DNA from: Auanema rhodensis
Taxonomy: Eukaryota; Nematoda; Chromadorea; Rhabditida; Rhabditidae
Assembly (NCBI GenBank): GCA_964057225.1
Contig: OZ059900.1
Coordinates: 3,296,501 to 3,360,500 of the forward strand
Reading direction: 5' to 3'
Length of the DNA stretch: 64,000 nt
In this document: in pieces, positions 24,319-37,870 of the stretch
Layout of the letters: the number at the start of each line of letters is the position of its first letter
How positions within the stretch are numbered: the first letter of the stretch is position 1
Translations under genes and position numbers: made by a program
The notes under the pieces: generated by a model
The model's database searches: none
Told to the model about the DNA's origin: nothing
The model's input: only the letters and a program-made list of their open reading frames with translations

Positions 24319-27300
24319 ATGACTTTTGTTGTCATAGACAATAAAACTATGCTTCTGATCATATATATGAGCGATTTAGCCAAATTAGACTCAAAACTCG
24401 TAAATTTCAAAAATTCTTTCTATTTTCGACCTTTTTTGATCAAAATGAATATATATCAGTGCATGCTCATAAAAATAGACTGATTTTGTGTATTGTATGT
24501 TTGATTCTCAAATCTTAACGAATATGATCAAAATTTACGAGTATTACAGATTTTGTACCAATAATCGGTGAGTATATGGTGTTAAAGGCATAAAAACGAC
24601 CATACTTAGTGTAGTAATGCTATTTGAGCGAAATTTAGTGATTTAAACATCATTAGTGTTTAATTAATGACTTTTGTTGTCATAGACAATAAAACTATGC
24701 TTTTGATCATATATATGAGCGATTTAGCCAAATTGGACTCAAAACTCGGAAATTTCAAAAATTCTTTCTATTTTCGACCTTTTTTGATCAAAATGAATAT
24801 ATATCAGTGCAAGCTCATAAAAATAGACTGATTTCGTGTATTGTGTGTTTGATTCTCAAATCTTAACGAATATGATCAAAATTTACGAGTATTACAGATT
24901 TTGTAATAAAAATCGGTGAGTATATGGTGTTAAAGGCATAAAAACGACCATACTTAGTGTAGTAATGCTATTTGAGCGAAATTTAGTGATTTAAACATCA
25001 TTAGTGTTTAATTAATGACTTTTGTTGTCATAGACAATAAAACTATGCTTTTGATCATATATATGAGCGATTTAGCCAAATTAGACTCAAAACTCGGAAA
25101 TTTCCAAAATTCTTTCTATTTTCGACCTTTTTTGATCAAAATGAATATATATCAGTGCAAACTCATAAAAATAGACTGATTTCGTGTATTGTATGTTTGA
25201 TTCTCAAATCTTAACGAATATGATCAAAATTTACGAGTATTACAGATTTTGTACCAATAATCGGTGAGTATATGGTGTTAAAGGCATAAAAACGACCATA
25301 CTTAGTGTAGTAATGCTATTTGAGCGAAATTTAGTGATTTAAACATCATTAGTGTTTAATTAATGACTTTTGTTGTCATAGACAATAAAACTATGCTTTT
25401 GATCATATATATGAGCGATTTAGCCAAATTAGACTCAAAACTCGGAAATTTCAAAAATTCTTTCTATTTTCGACCTTTTTTGATCAAAATGAATATATAT
25501 CAGTGCAAGCTCATAAAAATAGACTGATTTCGTGTATTGTATGTTTGATTCTCAAATCTTAACGAATATGATCAAAATTTACGAGTATTACAGATTTTGT
25601 ACCAAAAATCGGTGAGTATATGGTGTTAAAGGCATAAAAACGACCATACTTAGTGTAGTTATGCTATTTGAGCGAAATTCAGTATTTAAACATCACTAGC
25701 GTTTAATTGATGACTTTTGTTGTTATAGACAATAAAACTATGCTTTTGATCATATATATGAGCGATTTAGCCAAATTCGACTCAAAACTCGGACATTTCC
25801 AAAATTCTTTCTATTTTCGACCTTTTTTGATCAAAATGAATATATATCAGTGCAAACTCATAAAAATAGACTGATTTTGTGTATTGTGTGTTTGATTCTC
25901 AAATCTTAACAAATATGATCAAAATTTACAAGTATTACAGATTTTGTACCAAAAATCGGTGAGTATATGGTGTTAAAGGCATAAAAACGACCATACTTAG
26001 TGTAGTAATGCTATTTGAGCGAAATTCAGTATTAAAACATCACTAGCGTTTAATTGATGACTTTTGTTGTTATAGACAATAAAACTATGCTTTTGATCAT
26101 ATATATGAGCGATTTAGCCAAATTGGACTCAAAACTCGGACATTTCCAAAATTCTTTCTATTTTCGACCTTTTTTGATCAAAATGAATATATATCAGTGC
26201 AAACTCATAAAAATAGACTGATTTTGTGTATTGTGTGTTTGATTCTCAAATCGTAACAAATATGATCAAAATTTACGAGTATCACAGAATTTGTACCAAA
26301 AATCGGTGAGTATATGGTGTTAAAGGCATAAAAATGACCATACTTAGTGTAGTAATGCTATTTGAGCAAAATTTAGTGATTTAAACATCATTAGTGTTTA
26401 ACTAATGACTTTTGTTGTCATAGACAATAAAACTATGCTTCTGATCATATATATGAGCGATTTAGCCAAATTAGACTCAAAACTCGTAAATTTCAAAAAT
26501 TCTTTCTATTTTCGACCTTTTTTGATCAAAATGAATATATATCAGTGCATGCTCATAAAAATAGACTGATTTTGTGTATTGTATGTTTGATTCTCAAATC
26601 TTAACGAATATGATCAAAATTTACGAGTATTACAGATTTTGTACCAATAATCGGTGAGTATATGGTGTTAAAGGCATAAAAACGACCATACTTAGTGTAG
26701 TAATGCTATTTGAGCGAAATTTAGTGATTTAAACATCATTAGTGTTTAATTAATGACTTTTGTTGTCATAGACAATAAAACTATGCTTTTGATCATATAT
26801 ATGAGCGATTTAGCCAAATTGGACTCAAAACTCGGAAATTTCAAAAATTCTTTCTATTTTCGACCTTTTTTGATCAAAATGAATATATATCAGTGCAAGC
26901 TCATAAAAATAGACTGATTTCGTGTATTGTGTGTTTGATTCTCAAATCTTAACGAATATGATCAAAATTTACGAGTATTACAGATTTTGTAATAAAAATC
27001 GGTGAGTATATGGTGTTAAAGGCATAAAAACGACCATACTTAGTGTAGTAATGCTATTTGAGCGAAATTTAGTGATTTAAACATCATTAGTGTTTAATTA
27101 ATGACTTTTGTTGTCATAGACAATAAAACTATGCTTTTGATCATATATATGAGCGATTTAGCCAAATTAGACTCAAAACTCGGAAATTTCCAAAATTCTT
27201 TCTATTTTCGACCTTTTTTGATCAAAATGAATATATATCAGTGCAAACTCATAAAAATAGACTGATTTCGTGTATTGTATGTTTGATTCTCAAATCTTAA

Positions 27301-27794
27301 CGAATATGATCAAAATTTACGAGTATTACAGATTTTGTACCAATAATCGGTGAGTATATGGTGTTAAAGGCATAAAAACGACCATACTTAGTGTAGTAAT
27401 GCTATTTGAGCGAAATTTAGTGATTTAAACATCATTAGTGTTTAATTAATGACTTTTGTTGTCATAGACAATAAAACTATGCTTTTGATCATATATATGA
27501 GCGATTAACCAAATTAGACTCAAAACTCGGAAATTTCAAAAATTCTTTCTATTTTCGACCTTTTTTGATCAAAATGAATATATATCAGTGCAAGCTCATA
27601 AAAATAGACTGATTTCGTGTATTGTATGTTTGATTCTCAAATCTTAACGAATATGATCAAAATTTACGAGTATTACAGATTTTGTACCAAAAATCGGTGA
27701 GTATATGGTGTTAAAGGCATAAAAACGACCATACTTAGTGTAGTTATGCTATTTGAGCGAAATTCAGTATTTAAACATCACTAGCGTTTAATTG
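23624..27794 (+). repeat. 6-mer higher-order repeat, two copies (2086 and 2085 bp)
   Basis: Copies are 23624-25709 and 25710-27794. The order is F, P variant, H with ACCAATAATC, R, an A-like monomer with GGAAATTTCC and ACCAATAATC, and an A-like monomer ending GTAGTTATGC. The last monomer of copy 2 has GCGATTAACC for GCGATTTAGCC (near 27504), a 1-bp loss plus a substitution. An F follows at 27795, so a third copy started or the crossover lay there. Confidence 0.88.
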
Positions 27795-28837
27795 ATGACT
27801 TTTGTTGTTATAGACAATAAAACTATGCTTTTGATCATATATATGAGCGATTTAGCCAAATTCGACTCAAAACTCGGACATTTCCAAAATTCTTTCTATT
27901 TTCGACCTTTTTTGATCAAAATGAATATATATCAGTGCAAACTCATAAAAATAGACTGATTTTGTGTATTGTGTGTTTGATTCTCAAATCTTAACAAATA
28001 TGATCAAAATTTACAAGTATTACAGATTTTGTACCAAAAATCGGTGAGTATATGGTGTTAAAGGCATAAAAACGACCATACTTAGTGTAGTAATGCTATT
28101 TGAGCGAAATTCAGTATTAAAACATCACTAGCGTTTAATTGATGACTTTTGTTGTTATAGACAATAAAACTATGCTTTTGATCATATATATGAGCGATTT
28201 AGCCAAATTGGACTCAAAACTCGGACATTTCCAAAATTCTTTCTATTTTCGACCTTTTTTGATCAAAATGAATATATATCAGTGCAAACTCATAAAAATA
28301 GACTGATTTTGTGTATTGTGTGTTTGATTCTCAAATCTTAACAAATATGATCAAAATTTACAAGTATTACAGATTTTGTACCAAAAATCGGTGAGTATAT
28401 GGTGTTAAAGGCATAAAAACGACCATACTTAGTGTAGTAATGCTATTTGAGCAAAATTTAGTGATTTAAACATCATTAGTGTTTAACTAATGACTTTTGT
28501 TGTCATAGACAATAAAACTATGCTTCTGATCATATATATGAGCGATTTAGCCAAATTAGACTCAAAACTCGTAAATTTCAAAAATTCTTTCGATTTTCGA
28601 CCTTTTTTGATCAAAATGAATATATATCAGTGCATGCTCATAAAAATAGACTGATTTTGTGTATTGTATGTTTGATTCTCAAATCTTAACGAATATGATC
28701 AAAATTTAGGAGTATTACAGATTTTGTACCAAAAATCGGTGAGTATATGGTGTTAAAGGCATAAAAACGACCATACTTAGTGTAGTAATGCTATTTGAGC
28801 AAAATTTAGTGATTTAAACATCATTAGTGTTTAACTA

Positions 28838-29184
28838 ATGACTTTTGTTGTCATAGACAATAAAACTATGCTTCTGATCATATATATGAGCGATTTAGCC
28901 CAATTGGACTCAAAACTCGGAAAATTCAAAAATTCTTTCTATTTTCGACCTTTTTTGATCAAAATGAATATATATCAGTGCAAACTCATAAAAATAAACT
29001 GATTTTGTTTATTGTGTGTTTGATTTTCAAATCTTAACAAATATGATCAAAATTTACGAGTATTACAGATTTTGTACCAAAAATCGGTGAGTATATGGTG
29101 TTAAAGGCATAAAAACGACCATACTTAGTGTAGTAATGCTATTTGAGCGAAATTCAGTATTAAAACATCACTAGCGTTTAATTG
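28838..29184 (+). repeat. Chimeric monomer H/S
   Basis: It starts as H (TTTAACTAATGAC, GCTTCTG, up to mc37) and is S from AGCCCAATTGG (mc64) onward. The switch lies in mc38-63. It accounts for the loss of one monomer relative to 20844-21885, where H, N and S are separate. Confidence 0.82.
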
Positions 29185-32100
29185 ATGACTTTTGTTGTTA
29201 TAGACAATAAAACTATGCTTTTGATCATATATATGAGCGATTCAGCCAAATTGGACTCAAAACTCGGAAATTTCAAAAATTCTTTCTATTTTCGACCTTT
29301 TTTGATCAAAATGAATCTATATCAGTGCAAGCTCATAAAAATAGACTGATTTTGTGTATTGTGTGTTTGATTCTCAAATCTTAACGAATATGATCAAAAT
29401 TTACGAGTATTACAGATTTTGTACCAAAAATCGGTGAGTATATGGTGTTAAAGGCATAAAAACGACCATACTTAGTGTAGTAATGCTATTTGAGCGAAAT
29501 TTAGTGATTTAAACATCATTAGTGTTTAATTAATGACTTTTGTTGTCATAGACAATAAAACTATGCTTTTGATCATATATATGAGCGATTTAGCCAAATT
29601 GGACTCAAAACTCGGAAATTTCAAAAATTCTTTCTATTTTCGACCTTTTTTGATCAAAATGAATATATATCAGTGCAAGCTCATAAAAATAGACTGATTT
29701 CGTGTATTGTGTGTTTGATTCTCAAATCTTAACGAATATGATCAAAATTTACGAGTATTACAGATTTTGTAATAAAAATCGGTGAGTATATGGTGTTAAA
29801 GGCATAAAAACGACCATACTTAGTGTAGTAATGCTATTTGAGCGAAAATCAGTATTTAAACATCACTAGCGTTTAATTGATGACTTTTGTTGTTATAGAC
29901 AATAAAACTATGCTTTTGATCATATATATGAGCGATTTAGTCAAATTCGACTCAAAACTCGGACATTTCCAAAATTCTTTCTATTTTCGACCTTTTTTGA
30001 TCAAAATGAATATATATCAGTGCAAACTCATAAAAATAGACTGATTTTGTGTATTGTGTGTTTGATTCTCAAATCTTAACAAATATGATCAAAATTTACA
30101 AGTATTACAGATTTTGTACCAAAAATCGGTGAGTATATGGTGTTAAAGGCATAAAAACGACCATACTTAGTGTAGTAATGCTATTTGAGCGAAATTCAGT
30201 ATTAAAACATCACTAGCGTTTAATTGATGACTTTTGTTGTTATAGACAATAAAACTATGCTTTTGATCATATATATGAGCGATTTAGCCAAATTGGACTC
30301 AAAACTCGGACATTTCCAAAATTCTTTCTATTTTCGACCTTTTTTGATCAAAATGAATATATATCAGTGCAAACTCATAAAAATAGACTGATTTTGTGTA
30401 TTGTGTGTTTGATTCTCAAATCTTAACAAATATGATCAAAATTTACAAGTATTACAGATTTTGTACCAAAAATCGGTGAGTATATGGTGTTAAAGGCATA
30501 AAAACGACCATACTTAGTGTAGTAATGCTATTTGAGCGAAATTTAGTGATTTAAACATCATTAGTGTTTAACTAATGACTTTTGTTGTCATAGACAATAA
30601 AACTATGCTTCTGATCATATATATGAGCGATTTAGCCAAATTAGACTCAAAACTCGTAAATTTCAAAAATTCTTTCTATTTTCGACCTTTTTTGATCAAA
30701 ATGAATATATATCAGTGCATGCTCATAAAAATAGACTGATTTTGTATATTGTATGTTTGATTCTCAAATCTTAACGAATATGATCAAAATTTACGAGTAT
30801 TACAGATTTTGTACAAAAAATCGGTGAGTATATGGTGTTAAAGGCATAAAAACGACCATACTTAGTGTAGTAATGCTATTTGAGCGAAATTTAGTGATTT
30901 AAACATCATTAGTGTTTAATTAATGACTTTTGTTGTCATAGACAATAAAACTATGCTTTTGATCATATATATGAGCGATTTAGCCAAATTGGACTCAAAA
31001 CTCGGAAATTTCAAAAATTCTTTCTATTTTCGACCTTTTTTGATCAAAATGAATATATATCAGTGCAAACTCATAAAAATAGACTGATTTCGTGTATTGT
31101 GTGTTTGATTCTCAAATCTTAACGAATATGATCAAAATTTACGAGTATTACAGATTTTGTAATAAAAATCGGTGAGTATATGGTGTTAAAGGCATAAAAA
31201 CGACCATACTTAGTGTAGTAATGCTATTTGAGCGAAAATCAGTATTTAAACATCACTAGCGTTTAATTGATGACTTTTGTTGTTATAGACAATAAAACTA
31301 TGCTTTTGATCATATATATGAGCGATTTAGCCAAATTCGACTCAAAACTCGGACATTTCCAAAATTCTTTCTATTTTCGACCTTTTTTGATCAAAATGAA
31401 TATATATCAGTGCAAACTCATAAAAATAGACTGATTTTGTGTATTGTGTGTTTGATTCTCAAATCTTAACAAATATGATCAAAATTTACAAGTATTACAG
31501 ATTTTGTACCAAAAATCGGTGAGTATATGGTGTTAAAGGCATAAAAACGACCATACTTAGTGTAGTAATGCTATTTGAGCGAAATTCAGTATTAAAACAT
31601 CACTAGCGTTTAATTGATGACTTTTGTTGTTATAGACAATAAAACTATGCTTTTGATCATATATATGAGCGATTTAGCCAAATTGGACTCAAAACTCGGA
31701 CATTTCCAAAATTCTTTCTATTTTCGACCTTTTTTGATCAAAATGAATATATATCAGTGCAAACTCATAAAAATAGACTGATTTTGTGTATTGTGTGTTT
31801 GATTCTCAAATCGTAACAAATATGATCAAAATTTACGAGTATCACAGAATTTGTACCAAAAATCGGTGAGTATATGGTGTTAAAGGCATAAAAATGACCA
31901 TACTTAGTGTAGTAATGCTATTTGAGCAAAATTTAGTGATTTAAACATCATTAGTGTTTAACTAATGACTTTTGTTGTCATAGACAATAAAACTATGCTT
32001 CTGATCATATATATGAGCGATTTAGCCAAATTAGACTCAAAACTCGTAAATTTCAAAAATTCTTTCTATTTTCGACCTTTTTTGATCAAAATGAATATAT

Positions 32101-33354
32101 ATCAGTGCATGCTCATAAAAATAGACTGATTTTGTGTATTGTATGTTTGATTCTCAAATCTTAACGAATATGATCAAAATTTACGAGTATTACAGATTTT
32201 GTACCAATAATCGGTGAGTATATGGTGTTAAAGGCATAAAAACGACCATACTTAGTGTAGTAATGCTATTTGAGCGAAATTTAGTGATTTAAACATCATT
32301 AGTGTTTAATTAATGACTTTTGTTGTCATAGACAATAAAACTATGCTTTTGATCATATATATGAGCGATTTAGCCAAATTGGACTCAAAACTCGGAAATT
32401 TCAAAAATTCTTTCTATTTTCGACCTTTTTTGATCAAAATGAATATATATCAGTGCAAGCTCATAAAAATAGACTGATTTCGTGTATTGTGTGTTTGATT
32501 CTCAAATCTTAACGAATATGATCAAAATTTACGAGTATTACAGATTTTGTAATAAAAATCGGTGAGTATATGGTGTTAAAGGCATAAAAACGACCATACT
32601 TAGTGTAGTAATGCTATTTGAGCGAAAATCAGTATTTAAACATCACTAGCGTTTAATTGATGACTTTTGTTGTTATAGACAATAAAACTATGCTTTTGAT
32701 CATATATATGAGCGATTTAGCCAAATTCGACTCAAAACTCGGACATTTCCAAAATTCTTTCTATTTTCGACCTTTTTTGATCAAAATGAATATATATCAG
32801 TGCAAACTCATAAAAATAGACTGATTTTGTGTATTGTGTGTTTGATTCTCAAATCTTAACAAATATGATCAAAATTTACAAGTATTACAGATTTTGTACC
32901 AAAAATCGGTGAGTATATGGTGTTAAAGGCATAAAAACGACCATACTTAGTGTAGTAATGCTATTTGAGCGAAATTCAGTATTAAAACATCACTAGCGTT
33001 TAATTGATGACTTTTGTTGTTATAGACAATAAAACTATGCTTTTGATCATATATATGAGCGATTTAGCCAAATTGGACTCAAAACTCGGACATTTCCAAA
33101 ATTCTTTCTATTTTCGACCTTTTTTGATCAAAATGAATATATATCAGTGCAAACTCATAAAAATAGACTGATTTTGTGTATTGTGTGTTTGATTCTCAAA
33201 TCTTAACAAATATGATCAAAATTTACAAGTATTACAGATTTTGTACCAAAAATCGGTGAGTATATGGTGTTAAAGGCATAAAAACGACCATACTTAGTGT
33301 AGTAATGCTATTTGAGCGAAATTTAGTGATTTAAACATCATTAGTGTTTAACTA

Positions 33355-33701
33355 ATGACTTTTGTTGTCATAGACAATAAAACTATGCTTCTGATCATAT
33401 ATATGAGCGATTTAGCCAAATTAGACTCAAAACTCGTAAATTTCAAAAATTCTTTCTATTTTCGACCTTTTTTGATCAAAATGAATATATATCAGTGCAA
33501 GCTCATAAAAATAGACTGATTTCGTGTATTGTGTGTTTGATTCTCAAATCTTAACGAATATGATCAAAATTTACGAGTATTACAGATTTTGTAATAAAAA
33601 TCGGTGAGTATATGGTGTTAAAGGCATAAAAACGACCATACTTAGTGTAGTAATGCTATTTGAGCGAAATTCAGTATTTAAACATCACTAGCGTTTAATT
33701 A
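33355..33701 (+). repeat. Chimeric monomer H/R
   Basis: The 5' part is H (TTTAACTAATGAC, CTCGTAAATTTC), the 3' part is R (GCAAGCTC, GATTTCGTG, TTGTAATAAAAATC). The switch lies in about mc93-146. A second, independent H/R chimera at 44818 keeps GCATGCTC and switches later, in about mc147-169. Confidence 0.82.
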
Positions 33702-36700
33702 ATGACTTTTGTTGTTATAGACAATAAAACTATGCTTTTGATCATATATATGAGCGATTTAGCCAAATTGGACTCAAAACTCGGAAATTTCAAAAATTCT
33801 TTCTATTTTCGACCTTTTTTGATCAAAATGAATATATATCAGTGCAAGCTCATAAAAATAGACTGATTTTGTGTATTGTGTGTTTGATTCTCAAATCTTA
33901 ACGAATATGATCAAAATTTACGAGTATTACAGATTTTGTACCAAAAATCGGTGAGTATATGGTGTTAAAGGCATAAAAACGACCATACTTAGTGTAGTAA
34001 TGCTATTTGAGCGAAATTTAGTGATTTAAACATCATTAGTGTTTAATTAATGACTTTTGTTGTCATAGACAATAAAACTATGCTTTTGATCATATATATG
34101 AGCGATTTAGCCCAATTGGACTCAAAACTCGGAAAATTCAAAAATTCTTTCTATTTTCGACCTTTTTTGATCAAAATGAATATATATCAGTGCAAACTCA
34201 TAAAAATAAACTGATTTTGTTTATTGTGTGTTTGATTTTCAAATCTTAACGAATATGATCAAAATTTACGAGTATTACAGATTTTGTACCAAAAATCGGT
34301 GAGTATATGGTGTTAAAGGCATAAAAACGACCATACTTAGTGTAGTAATGCTATTTGAGCGAAATTCAGTATTAAAACATCACTAGCGTTTAATTGATGA
34401 CTTTTGTTGTTATAGACAATAAAACTATGCTTTTGATCATATATATGAGCGATTCAGCCAAATTGGACTCAAAACTCGGAAATTTCAAAAATTCTTTCTA
34501 TTTTCGACCTTTTTTGATCAAAATGAATCTATATCAGTGCAAGCTCATAAAAATAGACTGATTTTGTGTATTGTGTGTTTGATTCTCAAATCTTAACAAA
34601 TATGATCAAAATTTACGAGTATTACAGATTTTGTACCAAAAATCGGTGAGTATATGGTGTTAAAGGCATAAAAACGACCATACTTAGTGTAGTAATGCTA
34701 TTTGAGCGAAATTTAGTGATTTAAACATCATTAGTGTTTAATTAATGACTTTTGTTGTCATAGACAATAAAACTATGCTTTTGATCATATATATGAGCGA
34801 TTTAGCCAAATTGGACTCAAAACTCGGAAATTTCAAAAATTCTTTCTATTTTCGACCTTTTTTGATCAAAATGAATATATATCAGTGCAAGCTCATAAAA
34901 ATAGACTGATTTTGTGTATTGTGTGTTTGATTCTCAAATCTTAACGAATATGATCAAAATTTACGAGTATTACAGATTTTGTACCAAAAATCGGTGAGTA
35001 TATGGTGTTAAAGGCATAAAAACGACCATACTTAGTGTAGTAATGCTATTTGAGCGAAAATCAGTATTTAAACATCACTAGCGTTTAATTGATGACTTTT
35101 GTTGTTATAGACAATAAAACTATGCTTTTGATCATATATATGAGCGATTTAGCCAAATTGGACTCAAAACTCGGACATTTCCAAAATTCTTTCTATTTTC
35201 GACGTTTTTTGATCAAAATGAATATATATCAGTGCAAACTCATAAAAATAGACTGATTTTGTGTATTGTGTGTTTGATTCTCAAATCTTAACAAATATGA
35301 TCAAAATTTACAAGTATTACAGATTTTGTACCAAAAATCGGTGAGTATATGGTGTTAAAGGCATAAAAACGACCATACTTAGTGTAGTAATGCTATTTGA
35401 GCAAAATTTAGTGATTTAAACATCATTAGTGTTTAACTAATGACTTTTGTTGTCATAGACAATAAAACTATGCTTCTAATCATATATATGAGCGATTTAG
35501 CCAAATTAGACTCAAAACTCGTAAATTTCAAAAATTCTTTCTATTTTCGACCTTTTTTGATCAAAATGAATATATATCAGTGCATGCTCATAAAAATAGA
35601 CTGATTTTGTGTATTGTATGTTTGATTCTCAAATCTTAACGAATATGATCAAAATTTACGAGTATTACAGATTTTGTACCAAAAATCGGTGAGTATATGG
35701 TGTTAAAGGCATAAAAACGACCATACTTAGTGTAGTAATGCTATTTGAGCGAAATTCAGTATTTAAACATCACTAGCGTTTAATTAATGACTTTTGTTGT
35801 TATAGACAATAAAACTATGCTTTTGATCATATATATGAGCGATTTAGCCAAATTGGACTCAAAACTCGGAAATTTCAAAAATTCTTTCTATTTTCGACCT
35901 TTTTTGATCAAAATGAATATATATCAGTGCAAGCTCATAAAAATAGACTGATTTTGTGTATTGTGTGTTTGATTCTCAAATCTTAACGAATATGATCAAA
36001 ATTTACGAGTATTACAGATTTTGTACCAAAAATCGGTGAGTATATGGTGTTAAAGGCATAAAAACGACCATACTTAGTGTAGTAATGCTATTTGAGCGAA
36101 ATTTAGTGATTTAAACATCATTAGTGTTTAATTAATGACTTTTGTTGTCACAGACAATAACACTATGCTTTTGATCATATATATGAGCGATTTAGCCCAA
36201 TTGGACTCAAAACTCGGAAAATTCAAAAATTCTTTCTATTTTCGACCTTTTTTGATCAAAATGAATATATATCAGTGCAAACTCATAAAAATAAACTGAT
36301 TTTGTTTATTGTGTGTTTGATTTTCAAATCTTAACGAATATGATCAAAATTTACGAGTATTACAGATTTTGTACCAAAAATCGGTGAGTATATGGTGTTA
36401 AAGGCATAAAAACGACCATACTTAGTGTAGTAATGCTATTTGAGCGAAATTCAGTATTAAAACATCACTAGCGTTTAATTGATGACTTTTGTTGTTATAG
36501 ACAATAAAACTATGCTTTTGATCATATATATGAGCGATTCAGCCAAATTGGACTCAAAACTCGGAAATTTCAAAAATTCTTTCTATTTTCGACCTTTTTT
36601 GATCAAAATGAATCTATATCAGTGCAAGCTCATAAAAATAGACTGATTTTGTGTATTGTGTGTTTGATTCTCAAATCTTAACGAATATGATCAAAATTTA

Positions 36701-37870
36701 CGAGTATTACAGATTTTGTACCAAAAATCGGTGAGTATATGGTGTTAAAGGCATAAAAACGACCATACTTAGTGTAGTAATGCTATTTGAGCGAAATTTA
36801 GTGATTTAAACATCATTAGTGTTTAATTAATGACTTTTGTTGTCATAGACAATAAAACTATGCTTTTGATCATATATATGAGCGATTTAGCCAAATTGGA
36901 CTCAAAACTCGGAAATTTCAAAAATTCTTTCTATTTTCGACCTTTTTTGATCAAAATGAATATATATCAGTGCAAGCTCATAAAAATAGACTGATTTCGT
37001 GTATTGTGTGTTTGATTCTCAAATCTTAACGAATATGATCAAAATTTACGAGTATTACAGATTTTGTAATAAAAATCGGTGAGTATATGGTGTTAAAGGC
37101 ATAAAAACGACCATACTTAGTGTAGTAATGCTATTTGAGCGAAAATCAGTATTTAAACATCACTAGCGTTTAATTGATGACTTTTGTTGTTATAGACAAT
37201 AAAACTATGCTTTTGATCATATATATGAGCGATTTAGCCAAATTCGACTCAAAACTCGGACATTTCCAAAATTCTTTCTATTTTCGACCTTTTTTGATCA
37301 AAATGAATATATATCAGTGCAAACTCATAAAAATAGACTGATTTTGTGTATTGTGTGTTTGATTCTCAAATCTTAACAAATATGATCAAAATTTACAAGT
37401 ATTACAGATTTTATACCAAAAATCGGTGAGTATATGGTGTTAAAGGCATAAAAACGACCATACTTAGTGTAGTAATGCTATTTGAGCGAAATTCAGTATT
37501 AAAACATCACTAGCGTTTAATTGATGACTTTTGTTGTTATAGACAATAAAACTATGCTTTTGATCATATATATGAGCGATTTAGCCCAATTGGACTCAAA
37601 ACTCGGAAAATTCAAAAATTCTTTCTATTTTCGACCTTTTTTGATCAAAATGAATATATATCAGTGCAAACTCATAAAAATAAACTGATTTTGTTTATTG
37701 TGTGTTTGATTTTCAAATCTTAACGAATATGATCAAAATTTACGAGTATTACAGATTTTGTACCAAAAATCGGTGAGTATATGGTGTTAAAGGCATAAAA
37801 ACGACCATACTTAGTGTAGTAATGCTATTTGAGCGAAATTCAGTATTTAAACATCACTAGCGTTTAATTA
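33702..37870 (+). repeat. 6-mer higher-order repeat, two diverged copies (2085 and 2084 bp)
   Basis: Copies are 33702-35786 (N, S, Q, R-like, P, H) and 35787-37870 (N, S with CACAGACAATAACAC, Q, R, F with TTATACC, P/S hybrid). The first four positions correspond and the last two differ in type. The R-like monomer at 34745 has ordinary TTGTACC. P at 35092 has a single CGACGTTTTTTG change and H at 35440 has CTTCTAATC, which removes one TGATCA. Confidence 0.82.

Larger units (their letters stand above)
27795..33701 (+). repeat. Rearranged copy of about 20.5-25 kb (offsets 7646 and 7299 bp)
   Basis: P at 28142 and H at 28490 match 20496 and 20844 at 7646 bp (22 monomers). Then 28838-30226 (H/S chimera, Q, R, F) matches 21539-22928 at 7299 bp (21 monomers). 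From 30575 (H with TTTTGTATATTG) to about 32659 the offset is 7646 again. One monomer was therefore lost by fusion at 28838 and one P was gained at 30227. The last monomer, 33355-33701, is an H/R chimera. Confidence 0.83.
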
